Source: Arthrobacter pascens (GTDB taxonomy: Bacteria; Actinomycetota; Actinomycetes; Actinomycetales; Micrococcaceae). From it: a stretch of DNA of 64,000 nt. The notes under the pieces are model-generated. The model did no database searches and had not been told where the DNA came from. It worked only from the letters and a program-made list of their open reading frames with translations. Of this stretch, positions 18,693 through 27,234 are shown one piece after another (position 1 is the first letter of the stretch; each line of letters begins with the position of its first letter). The stretch covers positions 3,534,001-3,598,000 of the forward strand of contig NZ_JAUSXF010000001.1 of NCBI RefSeq assembly GCF_030816475.1. Reading direction: 5' to 3'. The position numbers were made by a program, and so were the translations under genes.

Positions 18693-20222
18693 ATGACCCA
18701 AACCATCCGTAATGCCCCCAGCACGGCGCACGGCATCACGCCCAAAGGCCTGAAAGGCGGGCAACTGGGCCTCCTCGCCGTGGTCGTCCTTGGCATCTCC
18801 ACAATTGCCCCGGCTTACACCCTGACAAGCGCCCTGGGGCCCACGGTCAACGAGGCCGGGCTGCAGCTGCCCGTCATCTTCCTCATCGGCTTCATCCCCA
18901 TGATCCTGGTGTCCCTCGCGTACCGGGAACTCAACGCCGATTCACCGGACAGCGGCACCACGTTCACCTGGGTCACGAAGGCCTTCGGTCCATGGGTGGG
19001 CTGGATGGGCGGCTGGGGGCTCCTCGCAGCCAATATCATCGTCCTGTCCAACCTGGCCGGAGTGGCCGTGGATTTCTTCTACCTCTTCCTCTCCCAGTTG
19101 ACGGGCTCACCCGAGCTCGCCGACCTCGCCGCCAACAAGCCACTGAACGTGCTGACCTGCTTCGTCTTCGTCGCATTGGCCGTGTGGGTCAGTTACCGCG
19201 GCCTCCACACCACCAAACTGGTCCAGTACGGCCTGGTGGGATTCCAGTTGCTGGTCCTTGGACTGTTTGTGGCAATGGCCTTCGCCAACTGGTCCACCTC
19301 GGAGACAGCCATCCCGTTCAGCTGGGACTGGTTCGATGTCACCAGAATCGAGACCTTCGGCCAGATCGCAGCGGGGATCTCGCTGTCCATCTTTGTCTAC
19401 TGGGGCTGGGACGTCTGCCTCACCGTGAACGAGGAAACCGCGAACGGCAAGAAGACCGCAGGCCTCGCCGGCACCCTGACTGCCATCATTGTCCTGGGTA
19501 TCTACCTTCTGGTGAGCATCGCCACCATGATGTTCGCCGGCGTCGGGGACACAGGCAACGGGCTGAACAACACGGAGAACCACGAGAACATCTTCACGGC
19601 GCTGGCCTCGCCGATCATGGGACCATTCGCCATCCTGATGTCCCTCGCTGTCCTGTCCAGTTCCGCTGCCTCACTGCAGTCCACGTTCATGTCGCCGTCA
19701 CGGAGCCTCCTGGCCATGGCGCACTACGGCGCCCTGCCGGAACCGTTCAGCCGCATGAGCAGGCGCTTCTCGACGCCGGGCTACGCGACCGTTGCCGCCG
19801 GCATCCTCTCCGCGGGGTTCTACGCCGTCATGCATGTGATCAGCGAGAACGTCCTCAATGACACCATCCTGGCGCTGGGCCTGATGATCTGCTTCTACTA
19901 CGGCCTCACTGCCATCGCCTGCGCCTGGTACTTCAGGAACAGCGTATTCAGCAGCGTCCGAAACTTCGTGCTCCGGCTCCTCTGCCCCGTGCTTGGCGGG
20001 GTCGGCCTGTTCGTAGTCTTCCTGCAGACGGCCATGGACAGCTGGGCTCCCGAGTTCGGCAGCGGGTCGGAGGTCTTCGGCATCGGACTGGTCTTTGTCC
20101 TGGGGATCGGAATCCTGGCCATGGGAGCTGTCTTCATGACGATCATGGCCCGCGTCAGCCCAGGGTTCTTCCGGGGCGAGACCATCCGCCGGGACACCCC
20201 CGCGCTGGTGGTTCCTGAGTAG
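18693..20222 (+). CDS. APC-superfamily amino acid/polyamine permease
   Basis: 509 residues from the ATG at 18693, 11 bp after the aguA stop; a longer frame back to 18648 overlaps aguA and has no ribosome site. About 12 helices are visible. STIAPAYTLTSALGP and PDSGTTFTWVTKAFGPWVGW are typical APC helix 1 and 3 signatures; a long hydrophobic C-terminus ends in RRDTPALVVPE. Its place in the operon suggests import of agmatine or another polyamine or guanidino compound, but the substrate cannot be read directly. Confidence 0.88.
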   Translation: MTQTIRNAPSTAHGITPKGLKGGQLGLLAVVVLGISTIAPAYTLTSALGPTVNEAGLQLPVIFLIGFIPMILVSLAYRELNADSPDSGTTFTWVTKAFGPWVGWMGGWGLLAANIIVLSNLAGVAVDFFYLFLSQLTGSPELADLAANKPLNVLTCFVFVALAVWVSYRGLHTTKLVQYGLVGFQLLVLGLFVAMAFANWSTSETAIPFSWDWFDVTRIETFGQIAAGISLSIFVYWGWDVCLTVNEETANGKKTAGLAGTLTAIIVLGIYLLVSIATMMFAGVGDTGNGLNNTENHENIFTALASPIMGPFAILMSLAVLSSSAASLQSTFMSPSRSLLAMAHYGALPEPFSRMSRRFSTPGYATVAAGILSAGFYAVMHVISENVLNDTILALGLMICFYYGLTAIACAWYFRNSVFSSVRNFVLRLLCPVLGGVGLFVVFLQTAMDSWAPEFGSGSEVFGIGLVFVLGIGILAMGAVFMTIMARVSPGFFRGETIRRDTPALVVPE

Positions 20223-20243
20223 CCGGCCACTAGCGCCGACACC

Positions 20244-20291
20244 AAAAACGGTGCCCTGCCCGGACAATCTCCGGAGCAGGGCACCGTTTTT
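20244..20291 (+). terminator. Strong rho-independent terminator after the agmatine operon
   Basis: AAAAACGGTGCCCTGC (20244-20259) pairs perfectly with GCAGGGCACCGTTTTT (20276-20291); a smaller CCGGA / TCCGG stem sits in the loop. The A/T tails make it bidirectional, also serving the convergent minus-strand gene. Confidence 0.92.
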
Positions 20292-20351
20292 CTTGGTTTC
20301 CTGTGCTTATCTCAATGCCGGTGCCTCACGTCAGGTCGCTGTGTCCGCCGC

Positions 20352-20903
20352 TCACCAGAAGTGAGCCACGTCCACAACCACCCGGGATCCGGATCCCGGT
20401 CCATCCAGGGTGAAGACCCTGAACGGGAGCCGGGCACGGACGCCCAGTCCGATGCTGGTATAGCCTTCAAAACTTCCTGCGGAAGCTACCTGACGGAAGG
20501 TCTGGTATCCCGAAACGTTGGACAGTTCGGCCGGGTTGGCCGGGCTATACGTAGCGGCGCCGGTTTCGACGTCGTAGGACGGTGCTTTCACGGTCACCTG
20601 GAGGAACGCCTGCCCCCGAAGCGGAACCAGATTGCCAGAACCGTCCTGTGCCACGTGGTCGACGTAGCGGACGGTGTAGCCGGCGGCAGGGCCGTTGAGA
20701 TCAACCACCATCCGGTCGAAGCAGTAGTGCTGCCCCGTCCGCACGTTGGTTACTGAAGCGGTACTCATCGCCGGATTTGTTTCAGCCAGCGACCCCCAAA
20801 CGAGTCCACAGTACGATGTGGTTGCCGAGGCGGGCCCCGGAGCCAGGAAACCTAATCCGACAGCCATCAAGATAGCTGCCAGCCACGTATGAATCTTTTT
20901 CAT
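20352..20903 (-). CDS. Secreted AMIN-like domain protein
   Basis: 183 residues. A clear signal peptide (KK at the N-terminus, hydrophobic 9-22, cleavage near ASATTS at 26-29) is followed by the actinobacterial AMIN-like domain: TGQHYCFDRMVVDLNGPAAG, the QTFRQVASAGSFEGYTSIGL segment and a closing SRVVVDVAHFW. Two Cys (about 32 and 61) may form a disulfide. Function is unknown; the domain is thought to target the envelope. It stands alone. AAGGGTGG precedes the ATG. Confidence 0.82.
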   Translation of the reverse strand: MKKIHTWLAAILMAVGLGFLAPGPASATTSYCGLVWGSLAETNPAMSTASVTNVRTGQHYCFDRMVVDLNGPAAGYTVRYVDHVAQDGSGNLVPLRGQAFLQVTVKAPSYDVETGAATYSPANPAELSNVSGYQTFRQVASAGSFEGYTSIGLGVRARLPFRVFTLDGPGSGSRVVVDVAHFW

Positions 20904-21119
20904 TGCGGGCCACCCTTCGAGTGATTAGGTAGCTCAAGCGTAGGAGCCTGCCACGCCCTTAAGTAGGGCTGTGGCCGCTTCGGCACGCAACCGTTAAGGA
21001 GCCCCGTTTCCGGTCACGCGGACGTGATTCTGGATGGCATGAGGGGCAGAAAGTGACCATATTTTGGCCGTTTCTGGACGCCACCGTTATGCGTGATAAC
21101 GACACCGGATCGAGACATG

Positions 21120-21156
21120 GGAAGCGCCGGCCATCCAGGGGATGGCCGGCGCTTCC
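21120..21156 (-). terminator. Terminator after the DUF4193 gene
   Basis: GGAAGCGCCGGCCATC (21120-21135) pairs perfectly with GATGGCCGGCGCTTCC (21141-21156) around a 5-nt loop, 20 bp past the stop of the minus-strand gene. The rest of the interval 20904-21119 shows no gene. Confidence 0.75.
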
Positions 21157-21176
21157 GGAGTGCAGGCAGGGGCCGT

Positions 21177-21479
21177 TTATCCTTCGCATTCGCGGCAGTA
21201 CTTCATACCGTTCTTTTCCCTGGCAACCTGGGACCGGTGGCGGACCAGGAAGCAGGACGAACAGGTGAATTCATCGGATTGCTCGGGAACGACAATGACC
21301 GTCAGTTCTTCGTTTGAGAGATCAGCGCCCGGGAGGTCGATGCCTTCAGCAGTATCGTTCTCGTCGACGTCGATCACTGCAGTCTGGGCGCTGCCCGCGC
21401 GGGATGCCTGAAGAGCCTCCAGCGATTCCGCGGGAGAATCTTCTTCTGTCTTACGTGGAGCGTCGTAATCGGTAGCCAT
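21177..21479 (-). CDS. DUF4193 family protein (small zinc-ribbon-like)
   Basis: 100 residues. It begins MATDYDAPRKTEEDS, has an acidic middle, and ends with four Cys in FTCSSCFLVRHRSQ and MKYCRECEG: two CxxC knuckles typical of the actinobacterial DUF4193 family. The role is unknown; a metal site is inferred from the cysteines. It has its own terminator downstream. Confidence 0.9.
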   Translation of the reverse strand: MATDYDAPRKTEEDSPAESLEALQASRAGSAQTAVIDVDENDTAEGIDLPGADLSNEELTVIVVPEQSDEFTCSSCFLVRHRSQVAREKNGMKYCRECEG

Positions 21480-21662
21480 TTGCGTGGTTCACTTTCGTTG
21501 CTGCGCTGCGCCATTTCAGGCACCTCAGTGAAGCAGTTTAGGTCATTATGCCGTTCCTTGGAGAAAAGTGTGCCTCAATAGACATTCCGGGTCGGTGGAT
21601 GCCGTATTTGCTGACGGCAATTCCCCTTCCCGGGTGGTATTTTCCGTCCAGCCGCCGGTGTC

Positions 21663-21875
21663 CTAGGCCGATTCCGTGGTGTCCTGCCCGGGCGCCACTC
21701 CTGCTGCTGCATGTGCGGAGCGGGCGTGGTCACGCCCGAGGGCTACCCCGCTCAGCGCCGGCAGCCAGCCCCAGCGCGTTGCGTCGGCCATGGCGCCGGC
21801 CGCCTGGTCAACGGAATCACACATAAACACGTCAGCTGTCCACGCCAGGAGGCGGGCCATGAAGGGAGGACTCAT
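21663..21875 (-). CDS. Possible small protein, unrecognised
   Basis: A 70-codon frame, MSPPFMARLLAWTADVFMCD onward, containing ATRWGWLPALSGVALGRDHA. Third-position GC is about 70 percent, compatible with coding. Ribosome site support is weak (AGGA 2 nt before the first ATG). I recognise no family. It is the only candidate in the 510-bp stretch 21480-21989, which otherwise shows nothing I can name. Confidence 0.3.
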   Translation of the reverse strand: MSPPFMARLLAWTADVFMCDSVDQAAGAMADATRWGWLPALSGVALGRDHARSAHAAAGVAPGQDTTESA

Positions 21876-21989
21876 GTCCTGAAAGTACGTAGCGAATGTT
21901 GTGGGGGCGTTTCCGGACAGTCTCGCGGGAATTAAGTTTCGGTCCTAGGCTTGAACCGCGATATCAACATTGTGGCCCGGGGAGGCACC

Positions 21990-22337
21990 ATGGCCGTCAA
22001 ACTTAACGGGAAGGCGCTTAAGCAAGCGCGCAAACTCATCGAGGACGGAAAGGTCGAACGTGATGTCCGTGACGACTGGAGCGAGCACGCGCCCTCCACG
22101 GACGACGAAAACAACTTCATCGACAAGCACGGCTTCGCGGCTTTCGCGGAATGGCATCTGGGCAGGGACGACGAAAAATCGGACGGCACCAAGGGCAGTG
22201 TGAGCTTCCCCTTCGGCGACTTCAAGAAGGTTCACCGCTGCGCGGTCATCTCGTTGGAAGGCAGGGCCGCCCAGTACGGGCATGATGACATCCGCGACGC
22301 CGCGAAAAAACTGCTGGAACTCATGGATTCGGATTAA
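21990..22337 (+). CDS. Conserved hypothetical protein, 115 aa
   Basis: The start at 21990 (MAVKLNGKALKQARKLIEDG) is chosen because GGGGAGG lies 7 nt upstream; a frame from 21951 has no such site. It is charged and helix-rich, with a central EHAPSTDDENNFIDKHGFAA and AEWHLGRDDE and a C-terminal AAQYGHDDIRDAAKKLLELM. No signal peptide or membrane segment. It looks like a conserved small cytoplasmic protein; I do not know its function. Confidence 0.75.
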   Translation: MAVKLNGKALKQARKLIEDGKVERDVRDDWSEHAPSTDDENNFIDKHGFAAFAEWHLGRDDEKSDGTKGSVSFPFGDFKKVHRCAVISLEGRAAQYGHDDIRDAAKKLLELMDSD

Positions 22338-22377
22338 GAGTCCCCGTTGTTGGTGCTCCGGTTTCCGTGGCTGGTAC

Positions 22378-23484
22378 CTAAAGGACCAGAACGGGCTTGA
22401 TGGCTGAGCCGGCCTTCATGTCGTCCGCTGCGAGGTTAACGTCTTCAAGCTTGTAGGTGCTGATCAGCTTTTCCACCGGAAAGCGGCCGGCTTCCATCAG
22501 CGCGACGATCGCCGGTATCAGCGTTTCGGTTTCACTGTCGCCCAGCGTGATGCCCTGTACTCGCCGCCCGGGCATGATGAAGTTGACGTCCACTGCGGCC
22601 GTTGTCCCGAACGCCGGTGCGCCGACTGCCACCACCTGACCCCGCGCCGCCGTCGAAAAGACCGCCTGCTCCAGCACCTTGGTGTTGCCTGTGGCTTCGA
22701 TTGCGGCGTCCGCGCCGCCGCCGGTGATCTGCCGGATCTCGGCGGGAACGTCCTGCACCGCTGACGCGTGAATCGTGTGGGTTGCCCCGAGTTCCCGTGC
22801 GAGTTCCAGCCGCGCAGGAACCATGTCGACGGCGATGATGGTCACGGCCGGGCTGAGCGCCGCTGCCATGATGGCGGACAAACCCACAGCGCCTGCTCCG
22901 AAAACGGCAAGGCTGGAGCCCGGCCTGGGCCGGATTGCGTTCCACACGGCGCCCGCGCCGGTCTGTACGCCGCAGGCCAGCGGTGAGAGGAGTTCAAGCG
23001 GAAGTGTTGTTTCCACCTTGACCACGCTCCGCTCGTCCACGACAGCCTGCCGCGCGAAGGATGACTGCCCGAAGAAGCGGCCGCCCAGGGCCTTGCCGTC
23101 CCGGGATATGGGTGAGCTTCCATCGATCCGGGCCCCGCCGATCAGGTTCGCCGGGAGCCACGTGTCGCAGTAGGCCGGATGTCCGTCCCGGCAATTGCCG
23201 CAGCGGCCGCAGGAGGTGAAGGACAAGATGACGGTGTCCCCTGGAGCAACGCGGCTGATGGCTGAGCCGACCGCTGAGACCACTCCGGCACCCTCGTGGC
23301 CGAGCACCCCCGGGAGGGGGAAGGGGAGTCCGCCTCCCGCAACCGACAGATCCGTATGGCAGAGTCCGGCGGCCTTGATGTCGACGAGTACTTCGTGCGG
23401 CTGCAGGTCATCCAGGAGTACCGGCTGGATGACAAATCGTCCACCGGCCGATTCAACAACGGCTGCTTCAGTGATGAGTGACAT
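22378..23484 (-). CDS. Zinc-dependent alcohol dehydrogenase (aryl-alcohol type, MDR family)
   Basis: 368 residues. Catalytic zinc ligands Cys42 (GLCHTDLS) and His63-Glu64 (GHEGAGVV); structural zinc cysteines 92, 95, 98 and 106; NAD-binding GAGAVGLSA near 195. The architecture matches group III aryl- and benzyl-alcohol dehydrogenases of the XylB type. It oxidises primary alcohols to aldehydes with NAD. It is the last gene of the minus-strand run from the Rieske oxygenase; 9 bp separate it from the aldehyde dehydrogenase, so vanillyl or another aromatic alcohol is a plausible substrate. Confidence 0.9.
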   Translation of the reverse strand: MSLITEAAVVESAGGRFVIQPVLLDDLQPHEVLVDIKAAGLCHTDLSVAGGGLPFPLPGVLGHEGAGVVSAVGSAISRVAPGDTVILSFTSCGRCGNCRDGHPAYCDTWLPANLIGGARIDGSSPISRDGKALGGRFFGQSSFARQAVVDERSVVKVETTLPLELLSPLACGVQTGAGAVWNAIRPRPGSSLAVFGAGAVGLSAIMAAALSPAVTIIAVDMVPARLELARELGATHTIHASAVQDVPAEIRQITGGGADAAIEATGNTKVLEQAVFSTAARGQVVAVGAPAFGTTAAVDVNFIMPGRRVQGITLGDSETETLIPAIVALMEAGRFPVEKLISTYKLEDVNLAADDMKAGSAIKPVLVL

Positions 23485-23493
23485 GTCCGGCTC

Positions 23494-24981
23494 CTAGTCG
23501 GTGGCGATAATGACGGACTTTGTGCGGGTGTAGGATTCCAGGGCTTCAGGCCCGTACTCGCGCCCCCAGCCGGAATTCTTCACCCCGCCAAACGGCACGG
23601 CCGGATCCAGCAAGGCCCAGGAGTTCACCCAGACAATGCCGGCGTCGAGCTTCGAGGAGACCCGGTGGGCGCGGGAGATGTTCGACGTCTGGACACCTGA
23701 GGCGAGCCCGTACTCAGTGCTGTTAGCCAGCGCGATGGCTTCCTCTTCCGTATCGAACGGCTGAACCGTGAGGACCGGACCGAAGATTTCCTCCTGGACG
23801 GCAGCCGCATCGTTGCCCAGCCCGGCGATGACTGTCGGCTGGTAGTAGAAGCCGCCGTCGAGGTCCAGCGGTCCCCCGCCCACGATGATCTCGCCGCCTG
23901 CAGCCTTTGCTGCCTCCACATAGGAGCTCACTTTGTCCAGCTGCTTCCTGCTGGCCATCGGCCCCACCACCGTCCCCGGGTTAGTTGGATCACCGACCGG
24001 CACGCCCGCGACTGCGTCCTTCAGGATGCCCAGGACTGTTTCGTAGACGGGCCGTTCCACCAGGAGCCGCGGACCGCCCATGCAGAACTGGCCGGAGTTG
24101 AAGACGAAGGCGCCGATGACGGTACCGATTGCCTTGTCCAGGTCGGCATCCGCAAAGAGGATGTTGGCGGCGTTGCCACCCAGCTCCGCGGTGACAGGCC
24201 GGAGGTTCTGGCCTGCGAGCGCCGCCACCTTCCGGCCCACGTCAGTTGATCCGGTGAACGCCACTTTGCTGACATCCGGGTGGGCCACAAGATGGTCGCC
24301 TAGCGTTCCGCCTGAGCCCGTCACGACGTTGAAGACACCGGCGGGAACGCCTGCATCGGCAAGGATCCCGGCCATGAGCAGCGCACTCAACGGCGTGTCA
24401 CCGGCCGGCTTGTGGACCACTGAATTGCCAGCGGCCAGGGCAGCGGCAATCTTGGTGCTGGACAGGATCAGCGGAAAGTTGAAAGGAGTGATTGCCACGA
24501 CCACGCCCAGCGGCTCGCGCCGGGTGAAGGCGTGCGCGTGCAGCGGCGTTTCCCGGACCGAGCCGTCCAGCTGCTGCGCCAGGGCTGCCACATATTCGTA
24601 CTGGTCCGCTGCCGTCGCCACGTCCACTGCCCGGGCGAAGGTAATGGGCTTCCCGACGTCGGTGCTTTCGGTCAGTGCCAGTTCCTCGGCCCGCTCCCGG
24701 ATCAGCTGCGCCGCCTTGTTCAGGATCCGGGACCGCTCGCGGCCGCTGAGGCCGGACCAGCGTCCGTCCTCGAATGCTGCCTTGGCCGCGGCAACTGCCG
24801 CATCGGCGTCCGACGTCGTGCTGGCTGCAACCGTTGCTGCCACCTCGCCGGTCGCGGGATTGATGATCGCCGTCGTGCCGCCGTCGGACGCCTCCCGCCA
24901 CACGCCGTTGATGAACAAGCGGCCGTTTACGACGGCGTCCGGCAGGTCGGACGCCGTCGTCCGGAACTCCTGGATAGTCAT
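23494..24981 (-). CDS. NAD(P)-dependent aldehyde dehydrogenase (benzaldehyde/vanillin type)
   Basis: 495 residues, full length. Oxyanion Asn169 in PFNFP, general base Glu266 in TAELGGNAAN, nucleophile Cys300 in FNSGQFCMGG. The pattern PLGVVVAITPFNFPLILS with AGNSVVHKPAGDTPLSAL resembles benzaldehyde and vanillin dehydrogenases. It would convert an aromatic aldehyde to the acid that feeds the oxygenase upstream. AAGGAA precedes the ATG by 8 nt. The 140 bp before it could hold its own promoter. Confidence 0.92.
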   Translation of the reverse strand: MTIQEFRTTASDLPDAVVNGRLFINGVWREASDGGTTAIINPATGEVAATVAASTTSDADAAVAAAKAAFEDGRWSGLSGRERSRILNKAAQLIRERAEELALTESTDVGKPITFARAVDVATAADQYEYVAALAQQLDGSVRETPLHAHAFTRREPLGVVVAITPFNFPLILSSTKIAAALAAGNSVVHKPAGDTPLSALLMAGILADAGVPAGVFNVVTGSGGTLGDHLVAHPDVSKVAFTGSTDVGRKVAALAGQNLRPVTAELGGNAANILFADADLDKAIGTVIGAFVFNSGQFCMGGPRLLVERPVYETVLGILKDAVAGVPVGDPTNPGTVVGPMASRKQLDKVSSYVEAAKAAGGEIIVGGGPLDLDGGFYYQPTVIAGLGNDAAAVQEEIFGPVLTVQPFDTEEEAIALANSTEYGLASGVQTSNISRAHRVSSKLDAGIVWVNSWALLDPAVPFGGVKNSGWGREYGPEALESYTRTKSVIIATD

Positions 24982-25121
24982 TTTTCTGTTCCTTCACGAG
25001 ATCATCTGAATCCGGCGTGCATCTCCGGGCGTCTGGATGTGACCTGCATCATGATTCTTGAAGAACGGGGGCGAAACAACAGGACCCTTGCGGGAAATGG
25101 ATAGGCCCCTGCGGGCGGCGG

Positions 25122-26138
25122 TCAGTTTCCGGTTATCCGCTTCAAGGTTTGAGACGGGTGCTCGCCGAAAGTCTTCGCATAGCGGATAGCGAACCTGCCG
25201 GCGTGCGGGAATCCCCAGCGTGCTGCCACCTCGTTGATCCGCGTGGATGCGGTGCCGGACAGCAGTTCGCTCCGGACCTTGCGGAGACGGATGCCGCGAA
25301 GGTGCTCCATTGGCGTGGAGTCGAGATGCGCGCGGAAGCCCTGTTGGAGCGCCCTCGGGCTGACGCAGGCATCCGCGGCCACACTTTCGAGGGTGAGCGG
25401 GAGGTGCGCGTTGGCCTCCATGAAGTCGACGGCGCGCCGGACAGAGGCGGACCCCACTGTCTCTACGGCCCCGGCCAGTTCTTCGCTGAAGTTATTGGGC
25501 GCCGACAGCAGCAGGCCGCGGACTGCGTACTGGACAGCGGCCCGGGCCACCAGGGGCGTGGACAGCAGCGAGTCCGGACTGCGCAGGCTGGCGACAAGCA
25601 GGTCTACCGCCGAGCGCCACTCCTTGCCGCGGTGGGACGTGAGGTCAAATGAGCCTTCGAACTCCAAAGGCTGCCGGGGAGAGCGGCCCAGGAGTGCTTC
25701 AAGTTCCTGGTGCATCAGGGCGGCGGGGATCTTCAGGCCCAGCATCTGCGTCGGTTCGGACCACCCCTGGATGCTCGTGGCCTGAACGGGGCCGTGGATG
25801 GCTGCGGTGGCAGCGCTGCCCACCACCACGCGGTTGCCCTGCGAAAAACGTATCCTGCCGAAGAGCGGAAAATTGACCTGGTAGGCGTCTTCCAGTTCCC
25901 CGGTGGTGATCTTCACTGGCATGCCGTACTCGAGCATCCCTACGGTCAGCCCCTCCAGGCTCACCGCTTTGAGCCGCCACTGGAAATCAGCAACGGATCT
26001 CCCGAAAGCCAGATCGTGCGGATACCAGACACGTCCGCCGATTTCCATTGCTTCGTCCGGAATGCTGCTGCGCGCCGCAACGCGTCCTTGCGTCGAGGTT
26101 GAGCCGCCGTCGGCTACCGAAACTGCCATGTTTCGCAT
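25122..26138 (-). CDS. AraC family transcriptional regulator
   Basis: 338 residues. An N-terminal AraC-binding-like ligand domain (about 30-220) is followed by two helix-turn-helix units: LTLESVAADACVSPRALQQG and STRINEVAARWGFPHAGRF (about 260-330), closing with the FGEHPSQTLKR signature. It lies between the oxygenase/reductase pair and the two dehydrogenase genes, so it is likely an activator of aromatic catabolism. It begins 56 bp after the reductase stop. The inducer is unknown. Confidence 0.9.
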   Translation of the reverse strand: MRNMAVSVADGGSTSTQGRVAARSSIPDEAMEIGGRVWYPHDLAFGRSVADFQWRLKAVSLEGLTVGMLEYGMPVKITTGELEDAYQVNFPLFGRIRFSQGNRVVVGSAATAAIHGPVQATSIQGWSEPTQMLGLKIPAALMHQELEALLGRSPRQPLEFEGSFDLTSHRGKEWRSAVDLLVASLRSPDSLLSTPLVARAAVQYAVRGLLLSAPNNFSEELAGAVETVGSASVRRAVDFMEANAHLPLTLESVAADACVSPRALQQGFRAHLDSTPMEHLRGIRLRKVRSELLSGTASTRINEVAARWGFPHAGRFAIRYAKTFGEHPSQTLKRITGN

Positions 26139-26194
26139 CTGTCCACTAGAGCATGAGGAACGACGAGGGGCAACATAAAAATCATGCCCCCGCG

Positions 26195-27205
26195 CTAGGT
26201 GACTTCGATGGTGACGACCGCAAGTCCGTCACCAGATGCACCAGCCGGCAGCCCTGCCTTGGAGGTGACGGCCCGGGAGACGCAGCAAGCCATTCTTTCC
26301 GCGGCCCTTTTCTGTCTCGCACTGTAAAACACATCGCGATGGTCGATGCTGCCTTCGAGCTGGAGGATCCGCACCTCGCACAGGCCGCACTCACCCTTGC
26401 GGCAGTCGAACATCATGTCGGCGCCGGCATCTTCAAGAGCCTCGAGCATTGATCTGCCCTGGCCGACCTTCACTTCAAGATTCAGGCGTGGCACCTTCAC
26501 GACAAACTCCTCCGGGTCGTGCCAGCCGCTGTTGCCGAAAGTCTCGTACCGCAAGTTGGGGAAGCTCAGGCCACGCTCCGCCCAGGCACGGCGGACGGCA
26601 TCCATGAGGCGGATGGGTCCGCACATGTACAGCTCGGTGCCCTCGTCCGCTTGTGCGACCAAGGCGTTCACATCCAATGACGTGCCTTCGTCGTCCACAT
26701 GGACTGCCAGGCTCCGGCCATGCATTTCCTGCAGCTCGCGCAGGTAGGCCATGGCCCGGCGGGTGCGACCGGCATAGGCGAAGGTGTATTGGGCGCCGAG
26801 GTTTTTCAGAACCGCCGCCATGTTCATCATGGCCGTGATGCCGATGCCGCCGGCCAGCAGCATGTATCGTTCTGCTCCAACCCGAAGCGGGAAGTTCTGC
26901 AGGGGCTGGGTCATCTGCAGTTCATCGCCCGGCCTCAGTGAATGAATGAACCTGGAGCCCCCGCGCGAGAGCGGCGCCTCCAGGACGCTGATGACCAGCC
27001 TCCTGCCATCAGGACTGGATTCCACCACTGAATAGGAACGCCTGTCCTCGTGGCCATCGATGCTGACCATCACGTCGATATGCGAGCCCGGCTCCGCTTT
27101 CCTGGGCATGGATGGTTCCAGGACCAGCCGCTGGATGTCTGTGGCGATGTTGACCGTCTCAACAACTGTTCCCAGTTGCCAGACCTCTATGTTGGATGCT
27201 GCCAT
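26195..27205 (-). CDS. vanB: Vanillate O-demethylase-type reductase (PDR family)
   Basis: 336 residues from the ATG at 27205, which has GGACGGAAG upstream; a longer frame to 27298 overlaps the oxygenase and is rejected. Order of domains: FMN-binding (RSYSVVESSPDGRRLVISVL, about 57-76), NAD-binding (MLLAGGIGITAMMNMAAVL, about 117-135), and C-terminal plant-type [2Fe-2S] with DCRKGECGLCEVRIL and a last Cys near AERMACCVSR. It passes electrons from NADH to the Rieske oxygenase. The symbol rests on family likeness and pairing; another aromatic substrate is possible. Confidence 0.85.
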   Translation of the reverse strand: MAASNIEVWQLGTVVETVNIATDIQRLVLEPSMPRKAEPGSHIDVMVSIDGHEDRRSYSVVESSPDGRRLVISVLEAPLSRGGSRFIHSLRPGDELQMTQPLQNFPLRVGAERYMLLAGGIGITAMMNMAAVLKNLGAQYTFAYAGRTRRAMAYLRELQEMHGRSLAVHVDDEGTSLDVNALVAQADEGTELYMCGPIRLMDAVRRAWAERGLSFPNLRYETFGNSGWHDPEEFVVKVPRLNLEVKVGQGRSMLEALEDAGADMMFDCRKGECGLCEVRILQLEGSIDHRDVFYSARQKRAAERMACCVSRAVTSKAGLPAGASGDGLAVVTIEVT

Positions 27206-27234
27206 GGCTTCCGTCCCGTATCTGCCTGGCCGCC

